A DNA stretch of 64,000 nucleotides from CAVXTT01 sp963764685 (GTDB lineage Bacteria > Bacteroidota > Ignavibacteria > Ignavibacteriales > Ignavibacteriaceae), in the NCBI GenBank assembly GCA_963764685.1, contig CAVXTT010000022.1, positions 200,799 through 264,798 of the forward strand, given 5' to 3'. Numbering within the stretch: position 1 is the first letter of the stretch; each line of letters begins with the position of its first letter. Both the position numbers and the translations under genes were made by a program. The notes under the pieces were generated by a model, which saw only the letters and a program-made list of their open reading frames with translations, searched no databases and had not been told where the DNA came from. Shown one piece after another: positions 7,813 through 18,985 of the stretch.

Positions 7813-9135
7813 ATGAATTCGAATAATACAAAATCCGCCTGGATTGTTTCCGCCGATATGGGTTATGGGCATCAGAGGGCGGTTTATCCTTTGAAGGATT
7901 ATGCGGAGGAGGCAATTATAAATGTTGGCTCTGCCGGTGCCTCCCCAAAATCTGAAGTCAAGGCGTGGAAGAGAGTATTAGGGACATATGAATTTATTTC
8001 CAGGGCAAAGAGCATCCCTCTAATCGGAAGTACATTATTTAATCTGCTTGATGCGTTTATGCACATACCCTCATTTTACCCTATGCGGAATTTATCCAAC
8101 ACTACATTCCAGGTAAATCTTCTTGAATCAAGTATTAAAAATGGCTTGTGTTCGGGTATGATGGATAAGGTAAGGACAAAAAATCTTCCCCTTATCACTT
8201 CATTCTATGCCCCTGCAATTGCAGCTGATATGGGGGGAATGGATAAAATATACTGCATAATATGCGATGCAGATCTGAACAGAGTATGGGTTTCCAAATA
8301 TCCGTGGGACAGCAGGATAGAATATTTTGCTCCCTGCGGTAAAGCTGCTCACCGTCTGAGGGCATATGGAGTACCCGATGATAAAATACATTTATCAGGT
8401 TTCCCCCTTCCTGTCGGATTAACAGGCGGCAAAGATCTGAGCATATTAAAAAGAAATCTTGCCCGTCGTCTTAAAGACCTTGACCCTTCAGGTAAATTCT
8501 GGCAGCGCCACGAAAAAAATATTATTCACTTTCTCGGTGAAGAAAATTGTTCCGTGGTAAAGGAAGGGGTGCTTACTATTTTATATTCTGTCGGCGGCGC
8601 AGGTGCCCAGAGGGAGATAGGCGGAAAGATCGCAAATAGTCTGAAGAAAAAAATTCTGAACGGAGAGGTAAGATTAATTTTATCAGCGGGAATTAAGGAA
8701 CAGGTACATAATTATTTTTTAGATATTAAGAATGAAACTGCACCTGATTCAGAATATCTGCAGATAATCTTCGACGAGAACCTTTATAAATATTTTGATA
8801 AGTTTAATGCTGCTCTTAACGAAACAGATATATTATGGACAAAACCGAGCGAGCTTTCTTTTTACTGCGGTCTGGGCCTGCCGATAATGATGACATCTGC
8901 ACTGGGATCTCAGGAAAAGTTTAATAATAAATGGCTGATCGAAATTCAGGCCGGAATTAAACAGGATAATCCTGAATATACCGATCAATGGCTTTATTAT
9001 ATGCTCAACAGGGGAATTGTTGCCGAGGCTGCCTGGGCAGGATTTCTCAAGGCCAGAAAGTTAGGTACATATAACATTATTGAGACTATTGAAACAGGTA
9101 AAATGACAACAGAATCTTCTCCAATAATCAGGTAA
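7813..9135 (+). CDS. Uncharacterised GT-B-like protein (glycosyltransferase-related)
   Basis: 440 residues. The N-terminus SAWIVSADMGYGHQRAVYPL resembles the 'GhGH..aA' start of diacylglycerol glycosyltransferase-type GT-B enzymes, and the C-terminal part has LYSVGGAGAQREIG and TDILWTKPSELSFYCGLGLP, corresponding to the nucleotide-sugar binding half of GT28-like proteins. It has no signal peptide. The next gene, five bases downstream, is a clearer member of the same superfamily, so the pair probably acts together on a lipid or surface glycan. I do not recognise its specific substrate. Confidence 0.55.
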   Translation: MNSNNTKSAWIVSADMGYGHQRAVYPLKDYAEEAIINVGSAGASPKSEVKAWKRVLGTYEFISRAKSIPLIGSTLFNLLDAFMHIPSFYPMRNLSNTTFQVNLLESSIKNGLCSGMMDKVRTKNLPLITSFYAPAIAADMGGMDKIYCIICDADLNRVWVSKYPWDSRIEYFAPCGKAAHRLRAYGVPDDKIHLSGFPLPVGLTGGKDLSILKRNLARRLKDLDPSGKFWQRHEKNIIHFLGEENCSVVKEGVLTILYSVGGAGAQREIGGKIANSLKKKILNGEVRLILSAGIKEQVHNYFLDIKNETAPDSEYLQIIFDENLYKYFDKFNAALNETDILWTKPSELSFYCGLGLPIMMTSALGSQEKFNNKWLIEIQAGIKQDNPEYTDQWLYYMLNRGIVAEAAWAGFLKARKLGTYNIIETIETGKMTTESSPIIR

Positions 9136-9139
9136 CAGA

Positions 9140-10271
9140 TTGCAGCAGCAGAAATATTTACTTTTTTATTTAAAGACCGGGGGAGGGCATCTTGCGCCTG
9201 CAAGATCAATTGCAAAGTATATAAACGGAAAATACAATGCTTCGATCTCAACTGTGCTTGTGGATGGATTTGAAGGAACTAATCATCTTATCAGATATTC
9301 TGTAGAAGACGGGTACCGAATACTTCAGGCAGATGCTAAGTGGTATTATGAACTGCTTTATGCTACTAATAAATTCCGTCCTCTTGCAGAACTGAACTGC
9401 AGGATCATTACAATATTTACTAAGAATTTTATAAAAAAGGTAATACAGAGAGAGAAGGCAACGAAGATAATAGTTCTGCATTTTTTTCTTATAGAACCGG
9501 TTTATGAAGCTATTTCTGAATTAAATCTTGATATCCCTGTTTACACAATTGTGACAGACCCCTTTACCGCTCACCCGATGTGGTTCCTTACCAGGAAACA
9601 GAATTTTATTGTTTTCAGCAACAGGCTAAAGAATAAAATTGTTTCTGATCTCCCTGAGAGCAAAATTAATGTTTTTCCCTTTGTCCTTGATGAAAAGTTT
9701 TCAAAAGAAATATCTGCCGATGCTATTCCATCCCTTAAGCAGCAGCTACGGGTTCCCGCCGGATAAAAAAGTTGTTTTAATATTGGGGGGAGGGGACGGC
9801 ATACCCCACGGAAGGAAAATTCTTGAAGCATTAATGGAATACGGCATTGCTTCTCCTGTTGCCATTGTGTGCGGAAAAAATAAAAAACTTTATGCAAGTG
9901 TAGAGGAAATTAAGAAGAGATATCCTCAGTATCAGGTATTCAATTATGGCTTTGTCGATTTCGTTTATGAGCTGCTTAACATATCCGATATTGTTATTAC
10001 AAAATGCGGCGCCTCAACAATGATGGAAATATTGATGCAGAAAAAAGTCCCTGTAGTAAATGATTTTATCTGGGAGCAGGAAAAAGGTAATATGGAATTT
10101 ATAAGGGATAATAAGCTGGGAATTTATGAGCCGGAAATTAAAAAGATACCCGGAAGCATTGAAAAGCTTTTAACCGATGAGAAAGAATATAATTTTTATC
10201 GTGATAATATTATTAGTATGGGGCTGAGGAATGGAACTGCCGAGGTAGCTGAGTTTCTGGTGCAGAATTAA
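9140..10271 (+). CDS. GT28/MGDG-synthase-like glycosyltransferase, with a +1 frame break
   Basis: The N-terminus KYLLFYLKTGGGHLAPARSI is the MGDG-synthase-type acceptor-binding motif (GGGH..pA). The C-terminal half holds DKKVVLILGGGDG and, near the end, DIVITKCGASTMMEILMQKK, the UDP-sugar binding loop of GT28 proteins. The frame breaks at about 9745-9760; skipping one base there (for example in the GGG or CCC run) joins the halves into 376 residues. The start is a TTG five bases after the preceding stop. Members transfer sugars to diacylglycerol or undecaprenyl carriers; the actual acceptor here is unknown. Confidence 0.75.
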
Positions 10272-10280
10272 AAGGGGGAT

Positions 10281-12741
10281 CTAAAGATTTCTTAGAATTG
10301 TTTCAAGCTGCTCTTCGTTCTCTACAATAACCGTTCGGGCCTTGCTGCCGTCATTGGGACCAACAATTCCGGCTTCTTCAAGCTGATCTACTATTCTTGC
10401 CGCCCGTGAGTATCCCAATTTTAATCTTCGCTGCAGTAAAGAAACAGATCCCTGCTGATGCCTCACAATTACCCTTGCTGCATCTTCAAACATCGGATCC
10501 ATGTCGCCAAGGAACCTGCCTCCGCTTCCTTCCTTCTTTTCATAGAGCGACGGCAGGAAATAAGGCTTGGAATAACCCTGCTGTGATGAGATGAATTCAG
10601 TTATTCTTTCCACCTCGTCCGTGGAAATAAATGCATTCTGGATCCTTATCGGTTTGGGAGATCCGGTCGGCAAAAACAACATATCTCCTTTACCTAGAAG
10701 CTGCTCTGCGCCGTTCATATCAAGAATGGTCCTGGAATCTATTTTAGTAGCGACCTGGTAAGCGATCCTGGAACTGAAATTAGCCTTAATAACACCTGTA
10801 ATTACGTTTACAGAGGGTCTTTGTGTAGCAAGGACAAGATGAATGCCTACTGCGCGTGCAAGCTGTGCCAGTCTGGTAATGGGCTCTTCAACTTCCTTGC
10901 CTGCAGTAATCATAAGATCGGCAAGCTCATCGACAATTACTATAAGATACGGAATATGATGATGTATCATATTTTCGGAATCCTTTGGACGTCTTTCCGG
11001 ATCAGCCACTTTAAGGTTATAATCCACAATATTCCGAACTCCTGCTTTGGCAAGCTTATCGTACCTCTTTTCCATCTCGAACTCTACTGACTTAAGAAGC
11101 AGTACAGCGTTTTGAGGAAGAGTAATTATTTCTTCATCAAGATCAGGGGATACAGCAAGAAAATGTTTTCTGAGTTTCTTGTAAAAAGAGAGTTCAATTT
11201 TCTTGGGATCAATCATAATCAGCTTTACTTCAGACGGATGCTTGGAATAAAGCAGACTGCTGATTATCATATTTATACCAACACTTTTGCCGGATCCTGT
11301 AGAACCTGCAATCAGGAGGTGGGGCATCTTTGCAAGATCAGTTACAAATACATCACCATTTATTGTTTTACCCATTGCAAGTGGAAGCTCGCATTTCTCT
11401 TCCGAAATTTTCGCGAGTACCGAACGAACCTTTAACAAGCGATGCTTCTGCATTAGGTATTTCTACTCCTATTGCGCTTTTGCCCGGAATCGGGGCAATA
11501 ATACGGATACCTTTTGCTGCTAAAGCAAGAGCGATATCGTGTTCGAGACTTACAATTTTACTGATCTTAACACCCGGTGCCGGTACAATTTCATATAAAG
11601 TAACTACCGGACCAGGAGTTACCGAGATATCTTTTATTTCTATATCAAACAGTTTAAGTTTTTCCTCGAGAAGCTCTGCATTGCGGGTTAATTCCTCTTC
11701 AGCAACCTTGATATCCTCTTCAACTACCGGATCAAGCAGATCAAGTCCCGGCCTCTTAAAATTGATTTTTTCCTCCCATTGATTTGGGAGCTGAGCTTCA
11801 TTTTCCCTGTCAATGGCATCCCTGTCAGGCACTTCACCTGTCTTCTCTAAGTCAACTTTTTTCCGCTCATCTTTGGTGATAATATTTTCTTCAAGTTTTT
11901 GGGGGATCTCATCTTTCCTTATGATCCTGATTTTAGCCTGCTCTTCTTCTTCGGCAGCCGATAATTCTTCTTCCGAAGGGACAGCAACTTCTTCTTTCCG
12001 TTTCTTTTTCTGAGGGGTAAGCTCTTTTATTTTTTTGAGGTTCTCTATTTCTCTTAGATCCTCTCCGGTATCCTGATCGATATCCTCTTTCTTTCCGGGG
12101 GAAAGGGAAGCGGCGAAAATACTTTTAATGAGGCCAAAGATCTTCTCTATTTTAATATCGAAGGAGATAACGAGCAGAACAGTAATAGCCGTCAGTATCA
12201 GAAAAAGACTTCCTATTCCCCCAAGTAACCTGCTTAAAACAGTTCCTATATAATATCCGATGGCGCCGGGGAGTTCTATATAATCTCCGAATGCATAATC
12301 CTGTGAATTAAGTACACCGAAGAATGCGGAAAGGAGTAATCCGGTAAGGAGAACAAAATTTGTTGAGATTAAAATTGTTCTTAATTTAATTTTAGTAAAA
12401 AGGGCAAAACCCCAAATTAAGAAAATGACCGGGAATACTGCTGAAAATATTCCAAGTGTTTTGTTGATAAGAAAATCTGCCATATGGGCCCCGAAAAAGC
12501 CCATCACATTATGAAGATCTCGAATGGAATCCGTCCCTGTAAGCACACTCCCCAGATCTGAAAAGAAGTCATTCAGAAGTGCTTTGTCAAACCTCGAATA
12601 AGATAAAATGCTCAGAAATAAAAATGTGGATATCAGGATAATGAATATCCCGAGGATTTTCTTTTGTTTTTCGAAGGTAACCGAGAAGTATTCTTTGCCT
12701 GATTCTGGCTTTTCTGATTTAACTTTGGGTCTTTTCTTCAT
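10281..12741 (-). CDS. ftsK: FtsK/SpoIIIE DNA translocase, with a +1 frame break
   Basis: Reconstructed length 819 residues. The N-terminus has several transmembrane helices (about 28-200), then a charged linker, the FtsK alpha/beta domain and a motor domain with Walker A IAGSTGSGKSVG and Walker B YLIVIVDELADLM. The C-terminal gamma winged-helix domain (SLLQRRLKLGYSRAARIVDQ) would read KOPS-type polar sequences. The protein pumps DNA and coordinates chromosome dimer resolution with division. The frame is lost at about 11431-11436 within a short A-run; skipping one base restores IPNAEASLVKVRSVLAKI. Confidence 0.92.
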
Positions 12742-12774
12742 TCCCGGGTCAGTGTCATTAAATTAATTTAACCT

Positions 12775-13491
12775 CTATAATTTAATAACATTTCCTGATA
12801 AAAAAGGAACAGATTGAGAAGTATTTAATTTACTGCAGTATTTTATATCCTTTTCAAATCCATTTTCAATGAGGAGGCTGCCGTGTTCTGTTCCGCTGAG
12901 CATTTTAATCACACTTCGTCCGAAACTTTTATTCAGAGATATACTTGCTTTAGCCGTATCGGTTAAAACAACATTTTCTTTTCTTAGTAAAATTTCTGAG
13001 ACCAGTTTACCAGCACAGACTGTATCTTCCATTGAGAAATTATTTTGGTTTCCCGAACAAAGAATATTAAAATCAGAGTTCCCGGAACAGATTTTGTCAG
13101 CTACAGCGCTGATATTGAGAAATGAACAAATTAATTGGTTTGCAGAAAATTTAGCCCTGAGAACAGCTTTTGATCCATTTGTCGTAAAAAGGACTATGGA
13201 TTTTCCTTTAACGACCTGGGGGATATATTCAAGGGGGGAGTTGCCGAGTGCAAAACCCTCAACCTTTTTTATATTCCGCTCACCGCATAACAGTGTAAAT
13301 CCTCCGAACATTCCCCCTGAAACTTTAACGGCAAACTCCACAGTGGCTACAGGTATTACTTCTTTAGCACCGTTATCAAGAGCTGTAACTATTGTGGAGG
13401 TTGCCCTCAACACATCAATAACAACAGAATTCTTTCCTGTAAAGTAGAGTTCATCTACAGCAGCAGGGTTAAAAATAACTTTTAATTTCAT
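12775..13491 (-). CDS. comB: 2-phosphosulfolactate phosphatase family protein
   Basis: 238 residues matching the ComB family: VVIDVLRATSTIVTALDNGA near the N-terminus, LLCGERNIKKVEGFALGNSP in the middle and VLFTTNGSKAV after it. ComB dephosphorylates 2-phosphosulfolactate in coenzyme M biosynthesis in methanogens, but homologues are widespread in bacteria that do not make coenzyme M, where the substrate is generally unproven. It lies between gcvT and ftsK on the same strand, with short gaps (7 and 33 bases). Confidence 0.85.
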   Translation of the reverse strand: MKLKVIFNPAAVDELYFTGKNSVVIDVLRATSTIVTALDNGAKEVIPVATVEFAVKVSGGMFGGFTLLCGERNIKKVEGFALGNSPLEYIPQVVKGKSIVLFTTNGSKAVLRAKFSANQLICSFLNISAVADKICSGNSDFNILCSGNQNNFSMEDTVCAGKLVSEILLRKENVVLTDTAKASISLNKSFGRSVIKMLSGTEHGSLLIENGFEKDIKYCSKLNTSQSVPFLSGNVIKL

Positions 13492-13498
13492 CCGAACT

Positions 13499-14581
13499 TT
13501 ATTTCTTTATAAAAGGCAGCTTAACTACTTCAGCGTTAAATTTCTTATCTCTTATCAGGATCTGAACAATATTTCCCTCTTTAGAAAAGGGTGCGTCAAT
13601 ATAAGCTAAAGCAATTGGTTGTTCTGTAACAGGGCTGACGGTACCGCTGGTTATATGTCCGATCTTGTTTCCATTGTTCATAATATCATATCCGTGACGC
13701 GGAAAGATTTTTTCTGAGGATATAATCGGAACAAGTCTTCTTTTCAAACCTTCAGCCTTAACTTTTAATAGAGCTTCTTTCCCAATAAATTCTTCTTTAT
13801 TTAATTTCGTTATCCAGGCAAGCCCTGCTTCAAGAGGATTTGTGGTTTTATCTATATCATTTCCGTATAAGCAGAATCCCATTTCGAGTCTAAGGGAATC
13901 CCTTGCAGCAAGTCCGACAGGCTGAATATTAAATTTCTTACCAGCTTCAAAAAGTGCACTCCATAATTTCTCGGCATCCTTATCTGTTCCTTTGAAGTAA
14001 AGTTCATAACCGAGCTCGCCGGTATAACCTGTTCTGGATACGATCATATCCATACCAGCAACTTTTGCTTCGAAGAAGTGGTAGTATTCCAGGTCGAGAT
14101 TTTTATCACAAAGCTGTTGTACAACATCTTTTGATTTAGGACCTTGCACCGCAAGAAGGGAATAATTATCACTCTGGTTATCAATTTTAACACCGAATGA
14201 ATTATTTTCATTCATCCAGTTAAAATCTTTTTCAGTATTTGAAGCATTAACGACAAGCAGAAATTTTTCGTCGTTAAATTTATATACCAGGAGATCATCA
14301 ACCATCCCTGCATCGGGATAACACATTGCGGAATATTGAACCCTTCCGGGGGTTAATTTAGATGCATCGTTTATGGTAATATGCTGAACAAATGCCTGTG
14401 CTTTTGTACCGGTGATAAATACTTCCCCCATATGAGAGACATCAAATACGCCGACTGAATCCCTTACAGCTTTGTGTTCTCCGATTATTGAAGTATACTG
14501 GATTGGCATACGGTAGCCTGCAAATTCAACAATCTTGGCTCCGTATTTTTCGTGAATATTATAAAATGTTGTCTTTTTCAT
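13499..14581 (-). CDS. gcvT: Aminomethyltransferase (glycine cleavage T-protein)
   Basis: 360 residues. The N-terminus HEKYGAKIVEFAGYRMPIQY and GVFDVSHMGEVFITG are characteristic of GcvT, which passes the methylene group from aminomethylated H-protein to tetrahydrofolate. RTGYTGELGYELYF and AARDSLRLEMGFCLYGNDID mark the folate-binding core, followed by the C-terminal barrel. No gcvH or gcvP is present nearby, so the glycine cleavage system is split in this genome. No glycine-riboswitch-like leader was recognised in the short upstream gap. Confidence 0.95.
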   Translation of the reverse strand: MKKTTFYNIHEKYGAKIVEFAGYRMPIQYTSIIGEHKAVRDSVGVFDVSHMGEVFITGTKAQAFVQHITINDASKLTPGRVQYSAMCYPDAGMVDDLLVYKFNDEKFLLVVNASNTEKDFNWMNENNSFGVKIDNQSDNYSLLAVQGPKSKDVVQQLCDKNLDLEYYHFFEAKVAGMDMIVSRTGYTGELGYELYFKGTDKDAEKLWSALFEAGKKFNIQPVGLAARDSLRLEMGFCLYGNDIDKTTNPLEAGLAWITKLNKEEFIGKEALLKVKAEGLKRRLVPIISSEKIFPRHGYDIMNNGNKIGHITSGTVSPVTEQPIALAYIDAPFSKEGNIVQILIRDKKFNAEVVKLPFIKK

Positions 14582-14704
14582 TTTTGTTCCCGGGAATTTT
14601 ATTTTCTGTTGTTTCCTTCGATGAATCTAAAGCATTCATTCAGGAAGTTATCATATTCTTTAATAATTGATTGTGAACAAATCTTAGGCATATAGGCAAG
14701 ATGC

Positions 14705-16277
14705 TTAAACGTTTTCTGTAAACTCCTTTTGTGTTTTAGCAGAAATAATCTTAAACTGCCCGATAGGTACTGATTCATCCTCGATTAGCTTAATACGGAT
14801 CAGATATTTCAGCTGAAGTTTGGTAATTGTCTTTATTTTACCCTCCTTCAGTTTTGTAGCCATAACCGGATTACATCTGAGAATAAGAGATCTTTCGGTT
14901 GACGTCCTCCTGAATTTTTTAATCCAGTCCTCAATATCATATACCAGGTGTGAATGTTTTGTAAGGAGTCCTGTGCCGAGGCAATAAGGACATACCTCTT
15001 TCATTGTCTGCATAATATTCTGCCTGATACGCTGCCTGGTTATCTGCACAAGTCCAAAATCAGACATAGGTAGAACAGAAACTTTTGCCCTGTCCCTCCT
15101 GAATTCCTTTCTCAGCTCATCATATATCTTCTTACGGTTTTTATCTTCCTCAAGGTCGATAAAATCAATTACAATTATTCCGCCGATATCTCTTAAGCGG
15201 AGCTGCCTTGCTATTTCGCGCGATGCTTCCAGGTCAGTCTTTAAAGAATTCAGCTCCTGCTCTTTACTTCTTGCATATCTTCCGCTGTTAACATCGATTA
15301 CCACCATTGCTTCGGTGTGTTCTATTATCAGGTAACCTCCGCTTGGGAGAGGCACTTTTCTTCCCATTACAGTTTTTATCTGTTCTTCAATTTTGAATGC
15401 ATCGAATATGGGATTATGGGAGCGGAAATATTCTATTTTATCTGCAAGATCAGGATGCACAAGCTGAACATAATTTTTTATCTGCTTGTGAAGTTTTTTG
15501 GAATCGACAAATACCTTCGAAATATCAGCAGTAAAAAGGTCCCGTATGACACTCGAAGTAGTATTCATATCCTGGTGGATCAGTGAAGGGGGAGTTTCCG
15601 ATTTTGCGGTACTCTCTATTTCCTGCCAGGTCTTTAATAAATTATTAAGGTCATCTTTTAATGCCTCTTCTGTTTGGTTCCGGGCTACTGTCCTGATAAT
15701 AAGCCCATAGTTCTTGGGCAGGATACCCCTGGCATATCGAACGAAGTCTTTTCCGTTCTTTGTATTCCGAGATCTTTTTCGATATACCGATTTTCCCGTC
15801 AAAGGGAAGGAGTACACAAAATCTGCCGGGAATTGAAACTGAAGAGGTAACACGTACGCCCTTATTGTTAACAGGTTCTTTTGTAATCTGAACAATAATC
15901 TCCTGTCCTTTTCTCAATTTGGTTATTGTGGGAACAGGGGCTTCTCTTGTTCTGGTATGTGCTGGTTTTGGAGAGTCATCATCTTCATCATCTTCATCAC
16001 CGGTGTCCCGGAGATCTTCATCTCCGAGCATATCCACAAGCTGCTGTGTATTTTCGCCGATATCCGAAAAGTGCAGAAAGGCGTCGTGTGTAAGACCTAT
16101 GTCAATAAATGCAGCTTTTATACCAGGCAGGACCCGTGCAACTTTGCCAAGGTAAATGTCCCCCACCATTCTCCGGTTTTCCGGATAATCAACAAAAAAG
16201 TCGGTCAGGTATCCGTCTTCGGTAATCGCAATTCTTGTTTGCGTACCCGAGGAGTTTACAATAATTTCCTTTGTCAT
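14705..16277 (-). CDS. rng: Ribonuclease G/E family, with a +1 frame break
   Basis: Reconstructed length 523 residues. The N-terminal S1 domain spans about 1-150 (IYLGKVARVLPGIKAAFIDI) with an acidic insertion EDDEDDDSPKPAHTRT. The catalytic region has VIDVNSGRY and IDFIDLEED, which hold the metal-ligand aspartates of RNase E/G. The zinc-link CPYCLGTG is also present. It processes rRNA and degrades mRNA. The frame breaks at about 15728-15735; skipping one base gives RLRSIARGILPKNYGLIIRT. It is the gene downstream of pnp on the same strand, separated by a terminator. Confidence 0.9.
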
Positions 16278-16514
16278 AAAGAAAAATCTTCTTAAATGGA
16301 ATAGTCCATTTCAAATTATAAAAATCATTACGCGGGCAGCTGTTAATCAGCAGGTTATGGTAGGCTGGATAGAAATTCTGGATTGGTTCTGCCTTCCTGT
16401 CGCTCAGACAAAGAAAAAAGAGCATAGATCTCTTAAAAAATTTTAATATCATAAATTCATCTGAGCTCATAATCATCCCGGTAATCTGTACCTATATCCC
16501 TAAAAATATAAAAC

Positions 16515-16543
16515 AAAAATGCTGAATAGATTACTATTCAGCA
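16515..16543 (-). terminator. Intrinsic terminator after pnp
   Basis: A perfect ten-base-pair stem (TGCTGAATAG / CTATTCAGCA) with a four-base loop is followed on the minus strand by TTTTTGTTTT. It lies nine bases after the pnp stop and would end the rimP-to-pnp transcript before rng. Confidence 0.88.
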
Positions 16544-16551
16544 AATTCGAA

Positions 16552-18667
16552 TTAACTTTCTTTATTCGGGGCTTTTTCCTGGGTATTATTCTCTTTCAGC
16601 AGTTCTCTTCTGCTTAAAGAATATTTCCCGTTTTCAATCTTCAACAGCTTAACAGTAACTTTATCCCCTTCTTTCAAATAGTCAGTTACTTTAGCTACCC
16701 GTTTATTATCAATCTGCGATATATGGAGAAGCCCTTCTTTTCCGGGTAATATTTCAACAAAGGCTCCGAAATCCATTATTTTGGTTACAACACCATCATA
16801 AATTTCGCCAACTTCAGGTGTAGCAGTCATTTTCTTAATGTGCTCTTTACATCTGGCAGCATTTTCTTTATTTGGTGAAGCTATACTGATAGTACCGTCA
16901 TCCTGAATGTTAATATCGACTCCGAATAGTCTCTGCATGCCCTGGATTGTTTTACCGCCGGGGCCGATTATGAGACCAATCTGGTCAACATCAACTTTCA
17001 TCGTTAATAATCTTGGTGCAAACGGCGATAAATAATCCCGGGGTTCGCTTATGGCTTCGTTCATAATTCCAAGAATATGCATTCTGCCTTCTTTTGCCTG
17101 GGCAAGAGCTTTCTCCATAATTTCAAATGAAATACCTTTAATCTTAATATCCATCTGGAATGCTGTTATACCCTCAGTCGTACCGGCAACTTTAAAATCC
17201 ATATCCCCCAGATGATCTTCATTACCAAGAATATCCGAGAGAATAGCATAACGGTTATCCTCACTTACAAGCCCCATTGCAATGCCTGCAACAGCTTTCT
17301 TTACAGGTACACCCCCATCCATTAGTGCAAGCGATCCTGCACAAACAGTAGCCATTGAAGAAGAACCATTTGATTCGAGGATATCGGAAATTACACGAAT
17401 TGTATAAGGAAACTGATCTTCCGCTGGGAGCATTATTCTTTAATGATCTTTCGGCAAGATTACCGTGACCAATTTCCCGGCGTCCGACTCCGGTCATTCG
17501 TCCAACTTCGCCAACACTGAATGGAGGGAAATTGTAATGAAGCATAAATTTTTTTGAATATTCTTCTACCAGACCCTCAATCATCTGCTCATCATTTTTT
17601 GTACCGAGTGTAATGGTTGTTAAACTTTGTGTTTCTCCCCGGGTAAATAAAGCCGAACCGTGAGTTCTGGGAAGTACCCCGACCTCAATTGAAATATTTC
17701 TGATCTGCTGCGTGTTCCTGCCGTCAAGACGAATGCCTTCTGAAAGTATTCTGTCTCTCATCAGCTTCTTTTCAAGATCGTGGATGAATTCTTCAACAGC
17801 CTTTTCCTGCTCAGGATATTTCTCTTTTGTCGCTTCAACAACAGATTCAAGAAGCTCTTTATTTTTATCGGATCTCTCTTCTTTACTAAGAATAGCGTAT
17901 ACAATGTCCTTCAGTTTTCCCTGGCAAAGCTGAAGCACTTCAGATTTCAGTTCTTCATTTACTTCGGGGACAGCTATTTTTCTTTTGGGTTTTCCTGCTG
18001 ATTCCCGCAGTTCATTCTGAAACCTGACCAGCCGTGCTATTTCCTGCTGAGCGAATTTCAAGGCTCCGAGAAGGTCATCTTCAGATACTTCTTTTGATTC
18101 TCCCTCAACCATCATTATTGAATCTTCAGTTCCTCCAACAACAAGCTCGAGATCGCCTTCTGCAATCTGTTTCATTGTCGGATTTATAATATACTCTCCA
18201 TTGACTCTGCCGACTCTTACTTCAGCCATAGGTCCTTCGAAGGGAATATCAGAAATTGTCAATGCGGCAGAAGCACCGGTGGCGGCAAGGACATCAGGAT
18301 CATTCTCACCGTCGAATGACAGAACAAATGCAATTATTTGTGTTTCGTTTGTATAATTCTCAGGGAACAAAGGACGTATAGGTCTATCAATTAATCTTGC
18401 ACTTAATATTTCTTTCTCACTTGGTCTGCCTTCCCTTTTAATATATCCCCCGGGAATCTTTCCTGCAGCGGAAGTTTTTTCCCTGTATTCAACCTGTAAA
18501 GGAAAGAAATCCTGATCTTCCTTAACTTCTTCTGCAGCAACGGAAGTAACGAGTACCATTGTATCGCCATACCTTACCATCACAGCACCGTTAGCCTGCC
18601 GGGCATATTTCCCGGTTTCAATCGTTAACTTTTTTCCGCCTAAATCTATCTCTTTAGTAACTACCAT
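16552..18667 (-). CDS. pnp: Polynucleotide phosphorylase, with a +1 frame break
   Basis: Reconstructed length 704 residues. There are two RNase PH-like domains: the first near the N-terminus (AGKIPGGYIKREGRPSEKEI), the second containing MDGGVPVKKAVAGIAMGL and ILGNEDHLGDMDFKVAGT. These are followed by a KH domain (GLIIGPGGKTIQGMQ) and an S1 domain (GEIYDGVVTKIMDFGAFVEI). PNPase phosphorolyses RNA 3'-5'. The frame breaks at about 17434-17436; skipping one base restores LKNMLPAEDQFPYTIRV. It follows rpsO by 13 bases, the near-universal rpsO-pnp pairing. Confidence 0.95.
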
Positions 18668-18680
18668 AAACTTCCTTGTT

Positions 18681-18944
18681 TTACTTTCTTATATTCAGTT
18701 CTTTAATTATTGCTCTGTATCTCTCAATGTCTTTCTCCATCAGATAATCCAGCAATTTTCTTCTTTTGCCTACCATCATCATCAATCCTCTGCGTGAATG
18801 ATGATCTTTTTTATGGGCATTGAAATGATCTGTGAGATCATTTATCCTTTTGGTAAGCAGAGCAATCTGAACTTCGGATTTCCCGGAATCTTTTTCGTTT
18901 GTCCCAAACTTCCGGACAATATCCACTTTTTCTTCTTTCGTCAT
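18681..18944 (-). CDS. rpsO: 30S ribosomal protein S15
   Basis: 87 residues with the family core SGKSEVQIALLTKRINDLTD, then HFNAHKKDHHSRRGLMMMVG and KRRKLLDYL. S15 binds the central domain of 16S rRNA early in assembly. It sits between ribF and pnp on the minus strand. It starts MTKEEKVDIV; the length is typical. Confidence 0.97.
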   Translation of the reverse strand: MTKEEKVDIVRKFGTNEKDSGKSEVQIALLTKRINDLTDHFNAHKKDHHSRRGLMMMVGKRRKLLDYLMEKDIERYRAIIKELNIRK

Positions 18945-18985
18945 TAATCTATCCTTTTAATTGATTGTACGATGTAACCCCAGAA

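Noticed and set aside
14599..14691. 30-codon minus-strand frame between rng and gcvT
   Set aside because: There is no Shine-Dalgarno sequence and the composition is unremarkable; unlike the 5590 peptide there is nothing to support translation.
16278..16551. 95-codon minus-strand frame upstream of rng
   Set aside because: It overlaps the rng N-terminus in another frame, spans the gap without a ribosome-binding site and resembles no family; the gap otherwise holds the pnp terminator and probably the rng promoter.
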